Positions 22,926 to 35,012 of a stretch of 64,000 nucleotides of DNA are shown here, piece by piece (the stretch's first letter is position 1; every line of letters begins with the position of its first letter). The translations under genes were made by a program, and so were the position numbers. The notes below the pieces were generated by a model, which was given only the letters and a program-made list of their open reading frames with translations, was not told the DNA's origin and made no database searches. The stretch comes from Melastoma dodecandrum (Eukaryota > Streptophyta > Magnoliopsida > Myrtales > Melastomataceae). The stretch spans positions 1,054,001 to 1,118,000 of the forward strand of contig JARUPY010000085.1 of assembly GCA_029817715.1 (NCBI GenBank), in the 5' to 3' direction.

Positions 22926-24785
22926 CTAACTTCGGTGGAAATACGTGGCCGGGTAGTGGTAGGCACTTCCGAGGAAGTTGCCCTGTGGCGGATGCTGAGG
23001 AGGGGGAAGGTTGTAGGTGGCAGGTCCACGGTTGTCGATAGGCCCGGGATACATGTAGTGTCTCTCGTAAATATATGGGGTGTAGCCTTCAGGCGCTGTG
23101 GCATAGAAGGCTCGGTTGTTGGCGACGTTGACGAGGTGATGGGGTTTGGCAGCAGTAGCGACGCCAGAGATGGCACGGCATCTCTTGGGCTGAGGCTTGG
23201 GAACTTCCACGGGTACTTTCTTGTCGGCCTTGGCTTTCTCCAGATGGAGAAGCTGTTTGTGGAGGGGATCCAAGGGGAACTGCTCCTCGAGTTTGTGCTC
23301 TTCTATGCACTTGATGGCAGCCTTCAGGGCGGCGAGCTCTCTTTCATTGGCCACTTCAGTCTGTGGTAATGTAGATGAGTAAATGCATGCTTATAGATTC
23401 TTCGGAAACTATGGGACCATCTTCAGTTAAGAATATTACTTTGGATGCAACCTTATAATGAACCTGAGCGGGTGCTGGTGAGTTCCCCAACTTGACAGGC
23501 GAAGCGACTTCCCTCGCCTCCTTGAGGTAGGATTTGAGAAATGGCACGGGCGGGAACTGCTCTGTTAACTCAAATGCAAATGCCAAGTTCACGGCATCAA
23601 TTTGCCTTCCACTGTTGGACAAAGCATCAATTACACCTGCAGACAATACACAGAATATTTACCGAACTGGTTGGTTTGCAGCAGATACGAAGCAGCGTGC
23701 AGGAAGATGCTTCAGTAGAAATGCAGAGAAAAGTCTCTGTAGATGAAACAAAAACCTGGCATTTTGGAGGTCAACCCAAGGACAAGACAAAGTTCAGCAG
23801 TTTGACGACGGCGAGAGACAGCAGGCACTAACTGCAGTAGATATTCCTCGTCGAAGTCATTGGCGATGCCAAAAGTGGCAAGCAACTGCAAAAATGCATG
23901 TGCCTCCAAGCAATTTCCATTACTTGCAGTCATGTCAAGGGCATCCAATTTCGGTTTCCACTCTTTGGCAATTTGCTTGGCCTGCTGCTTGACATTTTCT
24001 GATATCATATCAGAATCTGGGCCATCATGCATCAGCAAAACCATGAGGCACTCCATCAGCATAATGCAAGTCCTCCGAATGCCCAGCAAGTTTGCATCTT
24101 TCTTTCCATCCACGGCAGATGGGTTGACACCATAAAATCCTTCCAGGGACTTCAGAACTAAAACCGCCGGGCTTGGTGCAACATTCAAAGCTGATGGGAT
24201 TTTCTCTCTTATGGTGGCAAGATTTTTGCGGTTGTCGGATATGAACCTATGGAGGCCTTCCGCATCCATATCTCTGCATAACTTATGGAGGGGAGGATAT
24301 GACGTCACTTCCGCAGAACTAACCTCGGAAAGATCTTCGGTGTCCTCCGAGTTATTCTCAGTAGTCACACCACTGACTGTTTTCTCTTCGTTGTCCTGGC
24401 CCTCATCTTCAACAGCAGGCTGATCCCAGGAAACGCTACGCTGCCTCTTCAGGACATTGGAAATCACCGAAACAACTGCATCCCTCTTCTTCTGAAGCCT
24501 CTCCAGGGAAGCTCGCTCCTTCGCCGCGACATCAGCTTCTCTCTTCTGCAGCAACTCCTGGGCCTTCCTGGCTTTTGTTTCAAGCACCTTCTCTTGATCT
24601 TCCAGCTCATCGAATCGCCTCTTCAGAGACCTTTCCAGCCCGTGGAAGTGCTCCTCCAGCTCCTTCCACTTCAGGTTGAGAGTCACAACTCTGTGTCTCT
24701 CAAGTTCTGCAAAAGCCTTCTGGAGCTGCTGAATCTTGGAGCTTGTGGAGTCCATCAGAGAAGCAACCGACTGGGTATCATCCAT
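22926..24785 (-). CDS. FRL3: FRIGIDA-like protein 3
   Basis: Plant FRIGIDA-family nuclear protein. FRIGIDA acts as a scaffold that promotes FLC transcription and delays flowering; the FRL3 branch is less well characterised. Three exons: 23756-24785, 23464-23636 and 22926-23360, giving 545 residues. The start at 24785 (MDDTQSVASLMDSTSSKIQQ) matches the family start; an in-frame frame extends further upstream but without family similarity. Residues 15-125 form a coiled coil (LKWKELEEHFHGLERSLKRR). The central FRIGIDA domain includes YPPLHKLCRDMDAEGLHRFI, GFYGVNPSAVDGKKDANLLG, RRTCIMLMECL, GNCLEAHAFLQLLATFGI and RQIDAVNLAFAFELTEQFPP. The tail is basic (PKPQPKRCRA), then Pro/Tyr-rich. A 5'UTR intron probably runs to a donor near 25468. 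The gene is divergent from the BIR1-like gene. Confidence 0.92.
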
Positions 24786-26759
24786 TGCAGACTGACTGAC
24801 ATAGGAAATGAACCTCAGTAACACTAACTAATCCCATCAGAACAAGGAGGATCCATTGAAAACATAAAAAACCAGAAGATCTAACGCTTTTCTTATCCTT
24901 TTTATTCCATACATTTCCTTTTCATTCCATTCCCTAAATTTTAAAGAGAAATGGAAGGAATGTCTATTCCCTTGCTCATGAAAGGGAATATTCATTTCCT
25001 TACCCATTCCATTCTCTTCCTCTTCTTCATTCACTAAACACACTATTTTTTTAAACAACTCCCTTCATAATCGCCTCTCGTTTCATTCTAGAAACCAAAC
25101 AGGCTGTAAGGAAAGCACTTAAAAAATCGAGCTACTAAAAAGCAACATTCAGCTACGAAACCTTCATTTCTCCGTAACCTGAGGTAAACACAACCCAGAA
25201 ACATTTAACACAAATGAACCGAAGCCTCCCAATCAGGAAACTACATAACCCTAGAATCCCAAACTCACGAGTACCTCCAAAGCAGCAGCTAATTCGCAAA
25301 TCCATCCCATACCCACAACCCAGAACCCCACAAAAACCCACCAAACGCAGCAAAAGCTACAACCTTTCCCCCCAAACCTACAACAATTTCGACCACACCA
25401 GTCAGAAATAACCACACCCAAAAAGCCCATAACTTAACCTCGACCAAAAAGGGCAGAACAAACTCACCAGCTCGACCAGGTAGTGACGAACCCAGATTCA
25501 AGAACCCGAGAACGAGGGACTGCCGGGAGGGAAGGGATCAGTCCATTTCCGAAATCACACAATCCCAACTCCCCTAGAGAGAGAGAGAGAGAGACGACTA
25601 GAGAGGAAGGGGGAAGGAAAAGGCGAGTGGGGGGTTATATGATTTGTCTCCTGTCGTTGTTCTCCCCTTTCTTTTTTCTTTGGTGGGAGGGGCGTTGCTT
25701 TTTGCAGGTTGGCAGTCCCGTTTTGACTAACTCGACTGTGCTGTAATATCCAGTGGAGTGGACTGCGCTTAGTTCTAATCCTAAGTTGCTGTCTACACGG
25801 ATCTGTTCTGGAGGGAGTGTCTGCCACGCATCTGCGTCGTGTTGTTGTTCCGTGTAGTGATCAACGAGCGGAGAATGTTTTTACTTCCGGAGTCGCATAA
25901 AGAAAACGGACCCGTTTGCCAAGGAGGAAAATGCTTAACTTGTGTCGGAGTCTCTTATCCAAACCGAAAAAACAGACAGGACTGGCCCAAAGTGAGGATG
26001 AAACGAAACCCCAGAAAGGGAAGAGGCCGGCCCGTTTCTTACTCTTCCCTTTAATCTACTTTCACCCCTGACGACCCGTTTTCTGGTTTACCTTGACTTT
26101 GACTTGGGTATAGATTACAATATCAACATTGGTTCTTCCTGCTTTTGGCCAAAGCTAAATATGGCGATTTGATTACTCAACATGAATACATTCACACACA
26201 CAATTCAAAACCAAGCCAACCCGTCTGTTGTTGTTGTCTTGCTTTGGGGCCCCCCAATAATGATCGCTTTGTTTTTTCCACGAAACGCCCCCGCCTTTCT
26301 TCACACCTTGTCTTAGACTTGGTGGATGTGAATGTGCCTGCCCCCCACTTCACGTCGTGCCCCTGTGGAATGGGCTCTTGACTTTTGACTCTACTTGCCC
26401 TCGGTTGGACAGACTTTGCCGGGGTTTTCACGTTAGCATCCCTCGCTCATCCCATCCATTCTTTATTTGTATGGAGATCGTTTCATTTGTGAAGATTGGT
26501 GGGATTCGCGATGTGGGTCTGCTTATTCTGTGTGAAAAATTCCACCTTTTGAGTTTGCTGTGATTGTTTTTGGTTTTACTTGCTTGTGCTTGCTGTGAAG
26601 CTTCTGATCGAGGTAGGGTTGCCGTGACTTGTTTTAACGTTTTATTTTATTCGTTGTGTGTGTTTGGCTGGGTTGCAGATGGGTTCTTTGTTTAGAGGAG
26701 AAAGGATGTCTGAATTCGGCGTTGTTTAGGATCTCTTGATTCTGTCCCGAGGATAAGAG
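24786..26759. other. Divergent intergenic region with 5'UTR introns
   Basis: Shared upstream region of FRL3 (minus) and the BIR1-like gene (plus). On the minus strand a leader exon appears to end with a GTGAG donor near 25468, followed by an intron to the FRL3 start. On the plus strand, TTGCAG at about 26673-26678 looks like the acceptor of a leader intron for the kinase gene. A short (GA)n run lies near 25577-25592. No protein-coding ORF is credible. Confidence 0.55.
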
Positions 26760-28721
26760 ATGGGGCTGAGGAGGGTGATTCTAGGCACCTTTGTGGTGGG
26801 AGCTTTGTGGGTTTTGCTCTGGATTGATCCGACTGGTGGCATCCAGAGTGACGTCGACTGCCTGAAGTCGATAAGAGACACGGTCGAGGATCCGAACAAC
26901 TACATGAAGTATACTTGGGACTTCAGTAACCACACGGAGGGATCCATATGTCAGTTCATCGGGGTCGAGTGCTGGAACCAGAATGAGAACAAGGTCTTGA
27001 ATCTTAAGCTTTCTAACATGGGGCTGAAAGGTCACTTCCCCCCCGGCTTACAGAACTGCTCAAGCATGACCAGCTTGTACCTCTCGAATAACGATTTCTA
27101 CGGGAGCATCCCTTCCAATATTTCCATGTTGATCCCATTTGCGACGACCTTGGACCTGTCGTCAAATAGTTTTTCGGGGGAAATACCTGAGAACTTGGCG
27201 AATTGTACCTACCTGCATAGCATTAAGCTGGATAACAACCAGTTGTTGGGTCAGATCCCTTGGCAGTTGAACCAATTGGGTCGGCTCACGAGTTTCAGTG
27301 TAGCAAACAATCAGCTCCAAGGTCCAGTTCCAAGCTTTGGCCGTAATGTGTTGGTCACTGCAGAGAACTATGCAAACAATCTGGGCCTTTGTGGCCCTCC
27401 CTTGTCTAAGTGTGAGTTTAAGAAAGGTCCGAGTGCCAATGTTATTGCCGTCGCCGCCGCCGGCGGGGTAACCGTTGGAACTATAAGTCTTGCCATCGGG
27501 GTGTTCGTGATTATGCGCAGGAGATCTCACAGGAAGAAGGAGGCTGATCCGGAAGGAAATAAGTGGGCAAGGAGCTTGAAAGGAAGCGAAGGAGTTAAGG
27601 TAATGCCTCATGAATTTTTCTTTGAGCTCCGGATGAGAATTCCACCAATATGCTTCGACAATCGACATCTTACCTTTTGACTGCTGTACTGAAATCATTT
27701 GCAGGTATCTGTCTTTGATAAATCGGTGTCAAAAATGAAGTTGAATGACCTCATGAAAGCCACAAACAACTTCAGCAAAAGCAGCATCATCGATTCCGGG
27801 AGGACCGGGACAATGTACAAAGCCATTTTTGGAGATGACAATGTGCTTATGATCAAGAGGTTACAAGATTCTCAGCATTCAGAAAAACAGTTGATGTCAG
27901 AGTTGGAAACACTGGGAAAGGTTAAGCACCGTAACTTGGTTCCTCTGTTGGGTTTTTGCATGGCAAAGAACGAAAGGCTCTTGGTCTACCGGTTCATGCC
28001 GAACGGCACCCTACACGAACGCATTCATCCCTCGTGTGACGGTGAAACCAGTGACGCTGTGGATTGGCCTACGAGGCTCAAGATTGGGATTGGGGCTGCT
28101 CGAGGATTGGCTTGGCTCCATCATAACTGCAACCCTCGTATCATACACCGGAATATTAGCTCAAAATGCATCTTCCTTGACACCGACTTCGAGCCTCGGC
28201 TTTCCGACTTTGGGCTGGCCAGGCTCATGAACCCGGTAGACACCCACTTGAGCACTTTTGTCAACGGCGAATTCGGCGATCTCGGATATGTTGCGCCTGA
28301 GTATTCACGGACCCTCGTGGCAACTCCCAAGGGAGACGTTTATAGTTTTGGGGTCGTGCTTCTGGAATTAGTCACTGGCGAGCATCCTACTCACATTGGA
28401 AGGGCATCCGACAACTTCAAGGGGAACCTCGTTGATTGGATCACTGAACTAACAAACAATGCACGACTTGAAGAGGCGATCGATGAAGGTTTGAGCGGCA
28501 AGGGATTCGACAGTGAAGTGTTTCAATTCCTTAAGGTCGCATGCAGTTGTGTATCCCCGAACCCCAAGGAGAGGCCGACCATGTTTGAGGTTTATCAACT
28601 TCTGAGGGCAATTGGGCAGCGGTACGATTTCAGTACCGATGACAATATTCAGATGCCTACAGATAATGGTGATTCTCAGTACTTAGAAGAACTCATTGTT
28701 GCCCGAGAGGAAACAAAGTAG
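26760..28721 (+). CDS. BIR1: BIR1-like LRR receptor-like kinase
   Basis: Plasma-membrane receptor kinase of the LRR-X group. Arabidopsis BIR1 (At5g48380) binds BAK1 and restrains immunity and cell death. Exons 26760-27599 and 27705-28721 give 618 residues. A signal peptide (1 to about 28) is followed by an LRR cap ([12 protein letters not shown]...CQFIGVECW), about five leucine-rich repeats ([70 protein letters not shown]), a Cys cap ([13 protein letters not shown]), a membrane helix (about 230-250) and a kinase domain. Lys331 and DFG448-450 are kept. The catalytic loop reads HRN at 428-430 instead of HRD and the glycine loop is SGRTGT, as recalled for BIR1-type kinases. The intron lies between the juxtamembrane segment and the kinase domain. 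Confidence 0.92.
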
Positions 28722-29995
28722 AGCTGCGACCAAGCTACCCGGACTTAGTGTAAAACCGGGTGTTGTACGAAGTTGTATGTCGTTGTGGACCATCGGTGTA
28801 TTGGTTACTGGTATATTATTAGGCTGGTGTCTTAAAGGGGTCTCTTTCAATTGAACTTGATCTCGAAGAGAAGAGATCAATATAAATCATGCGTGGTTAT
28901 CCAATTATTTATGTGTTTCTTACTTATATAGTGACGACCAAATTATACAATCAGAGGTAAAGCTGTTGGGGGCTGATGATATTGACCGGATTCCACAGTT
29001 CCGTGGTCTTCACGGTCCGAGTCCTTTGGAAAATTTCCTAGAAGATCATGGCAAGACAACCCTGCGAAGACAGCTAATTCATACCGTCAGTAAAACAGTG
29101 AACACTTCTAACATAGTCTTTAGCTTCTCGAGTTCATACAGTGAAATATCAAGACGACACCTTAAGCGCCGTCATTGTTTCATGAACAGCTGAGAAGTCA
29201 ATATCGCCAAACCCCATGCTCCTGGCTATGCCTGCAGATGAATGAACACAGTGATCCTTAGGCACAATACTGCATTCTTCGAATCCCTATATGTTTTATC
29301 ATTTATTTCGAAAGAGGCTGTTCTGACCTCGTCGGCTGCTGCCGCTACTGGCATCGAGATTGCATTATGGTCCCCGAGACAAGATTGCATGTGTCCCCAT
29401 GCCTTTGCCGAATTTGAAGAAGACACATGTAATGAAGAGGAGACAAGATCAGGCCATAAAACACATTTGATCCCAATCAACTAAAGAAGGGTAAATGCGT
29501 AAAACCAGGAGTTGTTATGTTTCTTAGGGAACAACAAACAAATAGCGCCCGGGGGGGGGGGGGGGGCTACTTTTCTTTTTCCTCCAGCGCGTCTGTAAAT
29601 CCCAACAACAGAATGTGTAAGGAGAAAAGACCATCACACCCTTCAGACTAGCTTTTTTGGCAGATGATGTTCTTGTTTTTGGTAGAAAAACCACACGGGG
29701 ATGGACCACGTGGGCTATCTACCACACCCCGAATAAGCAGAAATGAAACAGAGCACTTGTAAAAGAACACTAGCCAGATCACACACACACTTAAAATCAT
29801 CTGCCAACGACTGGACTTCCACAAGTATCAGTACATGCGCACTTTGACAAAACATCCCCATAACAACAGTCTGCTAGATCCGACTGTTCCGATTCGGCAG
29901 TCTCAACAAACATACTGAAGACTGCAAATGTGTGCTCCATTGAATTTGTGAGGGAGACCGCAAAGCTTGTTCTTGCGTCCCCCGCGGTACAGGAC
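28722..29995. other. Intergenic; possible extra exons of the minus-strand gene
   Basis: Holds the BIR1-like 3'UTR and a run of 16 G at 29551-29566. On the minus strand, after a good acceptor near 29233, the text ARSMGFGDIDFSAVHETMTA runs to a stop near 29158, and SMEHTFAVFSMFVETAESEQ appears near 29890-29950. They look protein-like but I could not join them in frame to the neighbouring gene. They may be 3'UTR, alternative exons or remnants. Confidence 0.35.
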
Positions 29996-32062
29996 CTAGA
30001 TTCCCGCATTTGCATTATGCATCATCGCAAGCCGAAGCTCGGCCAAGAAGTCCATCTGGGGATTGCCTCCGGGGGACAACAGCTTCCGGAGAACACATTC
30101 AAAAAAGGATGATCAGCCACGCTTGCAGGAAATCTGTCCTTGTAAACTTCGGGATGAAACTGTCAGCCTACCTGATGAGGAAGCTTGGCTTGCCCCCATG
30201 CTGAAGCGCTGCTTCCAGCGTACATGACAGGTCTTTCTAAAGCCAAAAAATAGTGAGGAAAACCGGTTAAAAATTCTACAGCCTTTGTTACCATTTCACA
30301 GAAGGAAAATCTTGAAAATCTCTCAAGCAAAACGTTGGTTTTTTAAGTGTGAGCCATTCTCGTACCAAATAAATCTATGTTTGGATCATTGTAGCAATGC
30401 ATAGCAGCTGCCCATCCTGAAAGAACAAAACGAAAGGTCAGGAAGTCAACGGGTAAAACAAGAGATTAGCCAGAACTTCATGAAGTACTTCGGTGGCTCT
30501 ATATTTTCCCCATGCCTTTGCCAATTCAAGGAACTTTGCGATAGAATTTATCTTTTTTTCTTTTCATGCATAGAAGCATCTGACATCATTGAACAAAAAT
30601 AAGTTGCACATCAAGGAAAAGCTCATTCAACTTTTATTGCTAGAAGAGATCTGCAATGATGTTGCCACTTGCCAAACTTTTCATAAACAGGATAAGACAT
30701 TTTGAGCTTATGATAGGGGAGAGGAAGAGGACACGTAATATATGCTCTCTGAAAGGTACGAAACATAAATCGGTCGAGTAATATCTTCCAAATTATTCAA
30801 ATAGACATCGGGATACACAGTTTCATTTCCTGGACAAAACATAATTTAAACTCAAGAGGACACTAAACCCTTTAGGACAGTATTCTGGTCAGGGGTTTAG
30901 CATAGCACATGATAATGTTAACAAGGACATTATCATGAGAGCATGGAATCTATTTGAAATGATGAGAGTATACAAAGGTCAAACAAGTCCGATGACTAGA
31001 ATTTGGCACGAGAAGCCATACGGTCATTCAGAAGCCGATGAGCTTCACTGCTGCAACATCCCTCCAAATAAACCAACCTTGAAGGTGGGGGCTCCATCAG
31101 GAAATTATTGTTCCCAGCATCCCTATGATCATTTAAAACATATCTCGAAGAACCAGTGAAATTCTTCTCACTGTCACTAGCAGAAAGACTGCTTGATCGA
31201 TCCAGTTGCTCTACAAAATCACAGAGAATTGCACAATCAGACACAATAATACCATGGATGCAACAGACCCAACCTTCAAAATTCATCCGACCAAGGGGGA
31301 GTGGAATGGAGAAGGAAATTCAAAATCAACCACACACAACAAGATTCCACTTAATCAAGCATAAAGGATCTGAAACCAGACTACCGAATAACAAATGTCC
31401 AATCACACTGGGAGAATTTGAGCCTTCCCAGGACATTATTCCCGAAAGAACTGTAAATTAGGAGAAGGGGGAAAAACGCCTAGCTGAAGTGGCAGTCAGC
31501 TTACAATATTAAGCATAATATTTAGGAAGATCTACCAGCTATGATCAAAGGCATCATTTCTGGTCAGCTTGACGGTCCAAACTCTCCAGAACACAAGTTA
31601 AACCTTTACACCATCAAAGGAAATTAACATTACTCCCTAAAGTTAAACTAAGTCCAATATCAGAAACATTTAGTAACGTTGTTGTGGATATCATTTGGGA
31701 ATGCCTATGATAAAAGCCAAACTCCAAATCAACGAAAAGCACCACTAAGCTTAATCGGCTCGATAAACCGCATATCAATTCGGAAGCACACAGAAACTAT
31801 CCAGAGTTCGCAAACTCCACAAAGCGAGAAGCTCTCATTACGGCATAACAATTGCATGGAGATGGAATCAAATTACCACCGGACTTTCGCCTGTTCAACC
31901 GATTCCTGCAAAAGAAAAAAGGAACCATCAGAGCAACGGAGCGATAAAAAAACGGCGATCAAGCCGATCACTAGGGAAAGACCTTTGATTAGGGGGAGAA
32001 TATCGCCTGACGGCCGACGAAGCATCCGTCGCGGAAGCCGAAGCAAAGGGATTCTCCGGCAT
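29996..32062 (-). CDS. Small conserved plant protein of unknown function
   Basis: I recognise the family text but know no function. Six exons with canonical sites and matching phases: 31983-32062, 31877-31905, 31022-31210, 30366-30416, 30172-30236, 29996-30055, giving 157 residues. It begins MPENPFASASATDASSAVRR, continues with YSPPNQRNRLNRRKSG, an acidic Ser-rich stretch, then the most conserved block LVYLEGCCSSEAHRLLNDRW, AAAMHCYNDPNIDLFERPVM, YAGSSASAWGQAKLPHQ, and ends MDFLAELRLAMMHNANAGI with a TAG. No signal peptide or membrane segment is visible; the basic N-terminus suggests a nuclear or RNA-bound protein, which is only a guess. The last exon may continue by another splice, since protein-like text occurs further downstream. 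It is head-to-head with the RPA-interacting gene. Confidence 0.65.
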
Positions 32063-32386
32063 CGTGAGCCTCCCGCCCTCTTTATTCCCGAGCAAAGAAC
32101 GCCGATAACCAGCGGATGTCAGGCGAATCGGCGGAGGAGGAAATGGAGATCGATCTGCCGATCCAAACGGGGTTGATGTTTCTCTCCACTACCAACGCCT
32201 CGGCGACGGTAACGACAACGGCTACAGAGATATGGTGTCTAAGTAATGACGGATTTACCCCTCAGCAAGTTATTATTGTTGTTGTTACAAATAATGAACG
32301 GGAATATCGCATCTTACTATATAAATTGATAACGACGATTAAGTTTTCCCGCTAAAGATCATCGGAAATCTCCCGCCTGCCGGACG
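32063..32386. promoter_or_regulatory. 324-bp spacer between divergent genes
   Basis: The start codons of the small conserved gene (minus) and the RPA-interacting gene (plus) are separated by this spacer, so it probably works as a bidirectional promoter. There is a TATATAAAT-like stretch at about 32318-32326 (plus strand) about 60 bases before the plus-strand ATG. The remainder is moderately AT-rich in the middle. Function is inferred from geometry. Confidence 0.45.
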
Positions 32387-34317
32387 ATGAACCCCGCCGC
32401 CGAAGGGACGGGATCCGCCGTCGATTCCTTACCCGCGAAGACCCAACGGCAACGGAGGACGCCGCTGAAATCGCACCCCGAATTCAATAATCACGCCTCC
32501 TGGAAGCAAAAGGTTCTCGTCTTTCGTTCTTGATTTTCTTCTAGGTTGCAAATGATGAGGTGATTGTTCGGTGTTGATCGCGGTTGATCCGTTGAGTTTG
32601 TAGTTGAGAGAGAGCTGTTGTCAGAGGGTGAGGGATGACAGGACTCGACTGATATGGAGTATGAGATTGCCCGTCTCTCCCTCTGCTACTGATCGTAAGG
32701 CAGGATCATCTTTTGCCATTTCCGTTGTTTTTTTTTTATCGTTTCACTTGATTTTTTCCCTTGATATCTCCGGATTTTTTTGTAGGGTTCTAGGAATTTT
32801 AGGATATGCAATTTTGGAGTTTGGGTTAGATTTTAGGGTTTATGGTTTCAATAGAGGCTTCAAATTAGGACTTAGAATTTTGTGTTTCAATTTAAGGTTC
32901 AGAGTTGGAGTTCATGGTTAATGTTTTGGGTTTCTTTGTTAGGGTTAGGATTTGAGGCTTTCATTTGAGTTAGAGTTTGGGATTTCATGTCAAGGTGTGG
33001 TTTTATAATTTGGTATTAAAGGTTTCGAGTTCTGATCTTAGATATGATAGGACAAAGGTGAATGCAGGAATTAAGAGTGATTCCTGTGTCGGTTGCTCTA
33101 TTTTTTGTATTTAATTAGTTAGCAGATTGGTGATAAGATCATAAGATGAAATTAATGTTTGTGTGGAGCTAGTCATTTTCTAGTTCAAGTTTCTTTCTTG
33201 GGTGAGAAAATGATGGTAGATAAGCCATTATCTTTCAGGACACCTTGAAGGAAGCTTTCCGAGGAATTGTTTTTGATGAACTGAAAAGGCTCCGAGATAC
33301 TTCTGCAGATGATGAATCTAAAATCTCAGATTTCAGCTGTAAGGAAGATGAAATCATATGGGAATATGATGGTGTTCATGATGCTTACCAAGTTGATTAC
33401 GAAGAAATTCTCTTGGAAATTGAGAGGATCTTTTATGAGGACCTTAAGTTTGATCCTGACTGGAAAAGTATGTGCACTTGCTACCTCACTTGATAAAGCT
33501 CTTAGAAGCATTCTTGAAGATCATTGAAGAGAGAAATTTGAAATAATTTGTGGAGTTATTTGTGGAATTTTTATTGGAATTCCTACTCATCATTATTACC
33601 AATGTGTGCTCCTGGCTTCAACAGGCACTGGGGAATATACTGAAACTTGGGAGGATGAAGAAGATCGATATTTGGCTCAGGCAGTTCTAGAACATATGCA
33701 GTTAAATGAAGAACAGGTGGAGATAGGAATTGTAAATGGTGCCTTTCATTTGCGTTTTCTTTTCAGATTTTATTTTTCTTGACAAGTAAAAGAGTAATCC
33801 CCATTCTTCTCTCACACCATGTAGCATACTTTTTAATGATGAAAGTCCCTATAATCTCAGTATCATGATATATATGCAAGGTTAAACTTCAACTACTGCT
33901 CTCAGATAACATAACATATTAAATTCTAATGATGCACTTCCAGGTAAGCAAGCCGACTTGGTGTCCCATTTGCAAGAAGGGGCAGATGCAAGAGAACAAT
34001 AGTATCATATTTTGTAGTTCTTGTGAGCTGAAACTCAAGAGGAGCAACGAGGTTTCATTCTCTCCATGCTTTCCCCTGGCTAATCGACATTTGTGACTCA
34101 TTTTATATCTCATGCAGTTGACAAATTATTTAAATATGAAATGGTGCTATCTCAGGTTAATTTAGACATGCTTAGACTACGGCTAGCAGAGGCACATGCC
34201 GACCATCTAGATCGGGGTTGTAGATCGAAGCCCGCTTTCAGCGTTGAGACAATCCTGGACTTCACGGCTCTATATATTACTTGTCCTGGCTGTGATACAT
34301 TTGATGTTGTCGTATAG
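32387..34317 (+). CDS. RPA-interacting protein (RPAIN/RIP-alpha homologue)
   Basis: RPA-interacting proteins bind replication protein A and help import it into the nucleus. Six exons: 32387-32512, 32604-32699, 33239-33467, 33625-33716, 33944-34051, 34156-34317, giving 270 residues. The N-terminal basic domain (TPLKSHPEFNNHASWKQK, then LRESCCQRVRDDRTRLIWSM) is the RPA-binding region. The acidic middle part includes IIWEYDGVHDAYQVDYEEIL and IERIFYEDLKFDPDWK. The C-terminal zinc-finger-like part has WCPICKKG...IIFCSSCEL (CxxC-x14-CxxC) and ends with ILDFTALYITCPGCDTFDVV. The second intron has to start with GC (AAG/GCAGGA) to keep the frame; the nearby GT donor leads to a stop. All other borders are GT-AG. 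Confidence 0.88.
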
Positions 34318-35012
34318 CTTCTCCCTTTCCAGTGTTCGTCTTGTGCAGAGCTTTTGATGTCCTGTTATGTATTGCACTTCCCTCAATTTTTCAGGGAAAT
34401 CTTTATTTAGAACCTGGATGGGTTGGATGGTTGTTTTCACTTTTAAAGATTGACCAGTTGGATATTTCATTTCTTGGTTTTTAATTTAGCTCTGTCAGGC
34501 CAACTGCTAGATTTCCAGGATGTCGAGAATGGCAAGGTTATTTGCATACAGAGGTTCAGCAGAGTACGTACATCTCACCGTTCTTTACCATTTTTGATGT
34601 TCTGGTTGCTGTCATCACGAAGCACTGCTCTGTATATCACATGGTGCTCTGTGTAATGTATCGAACAAATAATGGAGTTTTGTGGGGTCTTGACAGTGAC
34701 AACTTAAGGACTAAGGGCATATTAGATGAGAGATCATCATTCAAGTGGACAGCTCGAGAATTTAAGATGGTAGATAGAAGATGAGCAGAAAAACAATCGA
34801 GTTTATGCTTCTCTGTGTTGAAATTGACAGTTGAGTCTATAAACGTAAAAGGAACGAGTCCTGTGACTTGCTTCTCTGTAATGCATAGCAACTGCCACTA
34901 GAGTCAAAGAATTTAGCAAGAGATCCCTTTCTATATAAACATATCATACTAATATCTCAGTAGCTTGGTATTGTAGGGTACTTGAGAGATTGTGTTTGAT
35001 TGGTCCTACTTT
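34318..35012. other. Intergenic between convergent genes
   Basis: 3'UTRs of the RPA-interacting gene (plus) and the ABCG gene (minus). Several short ORFs have no protein-like character. Confidence 0.6.
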
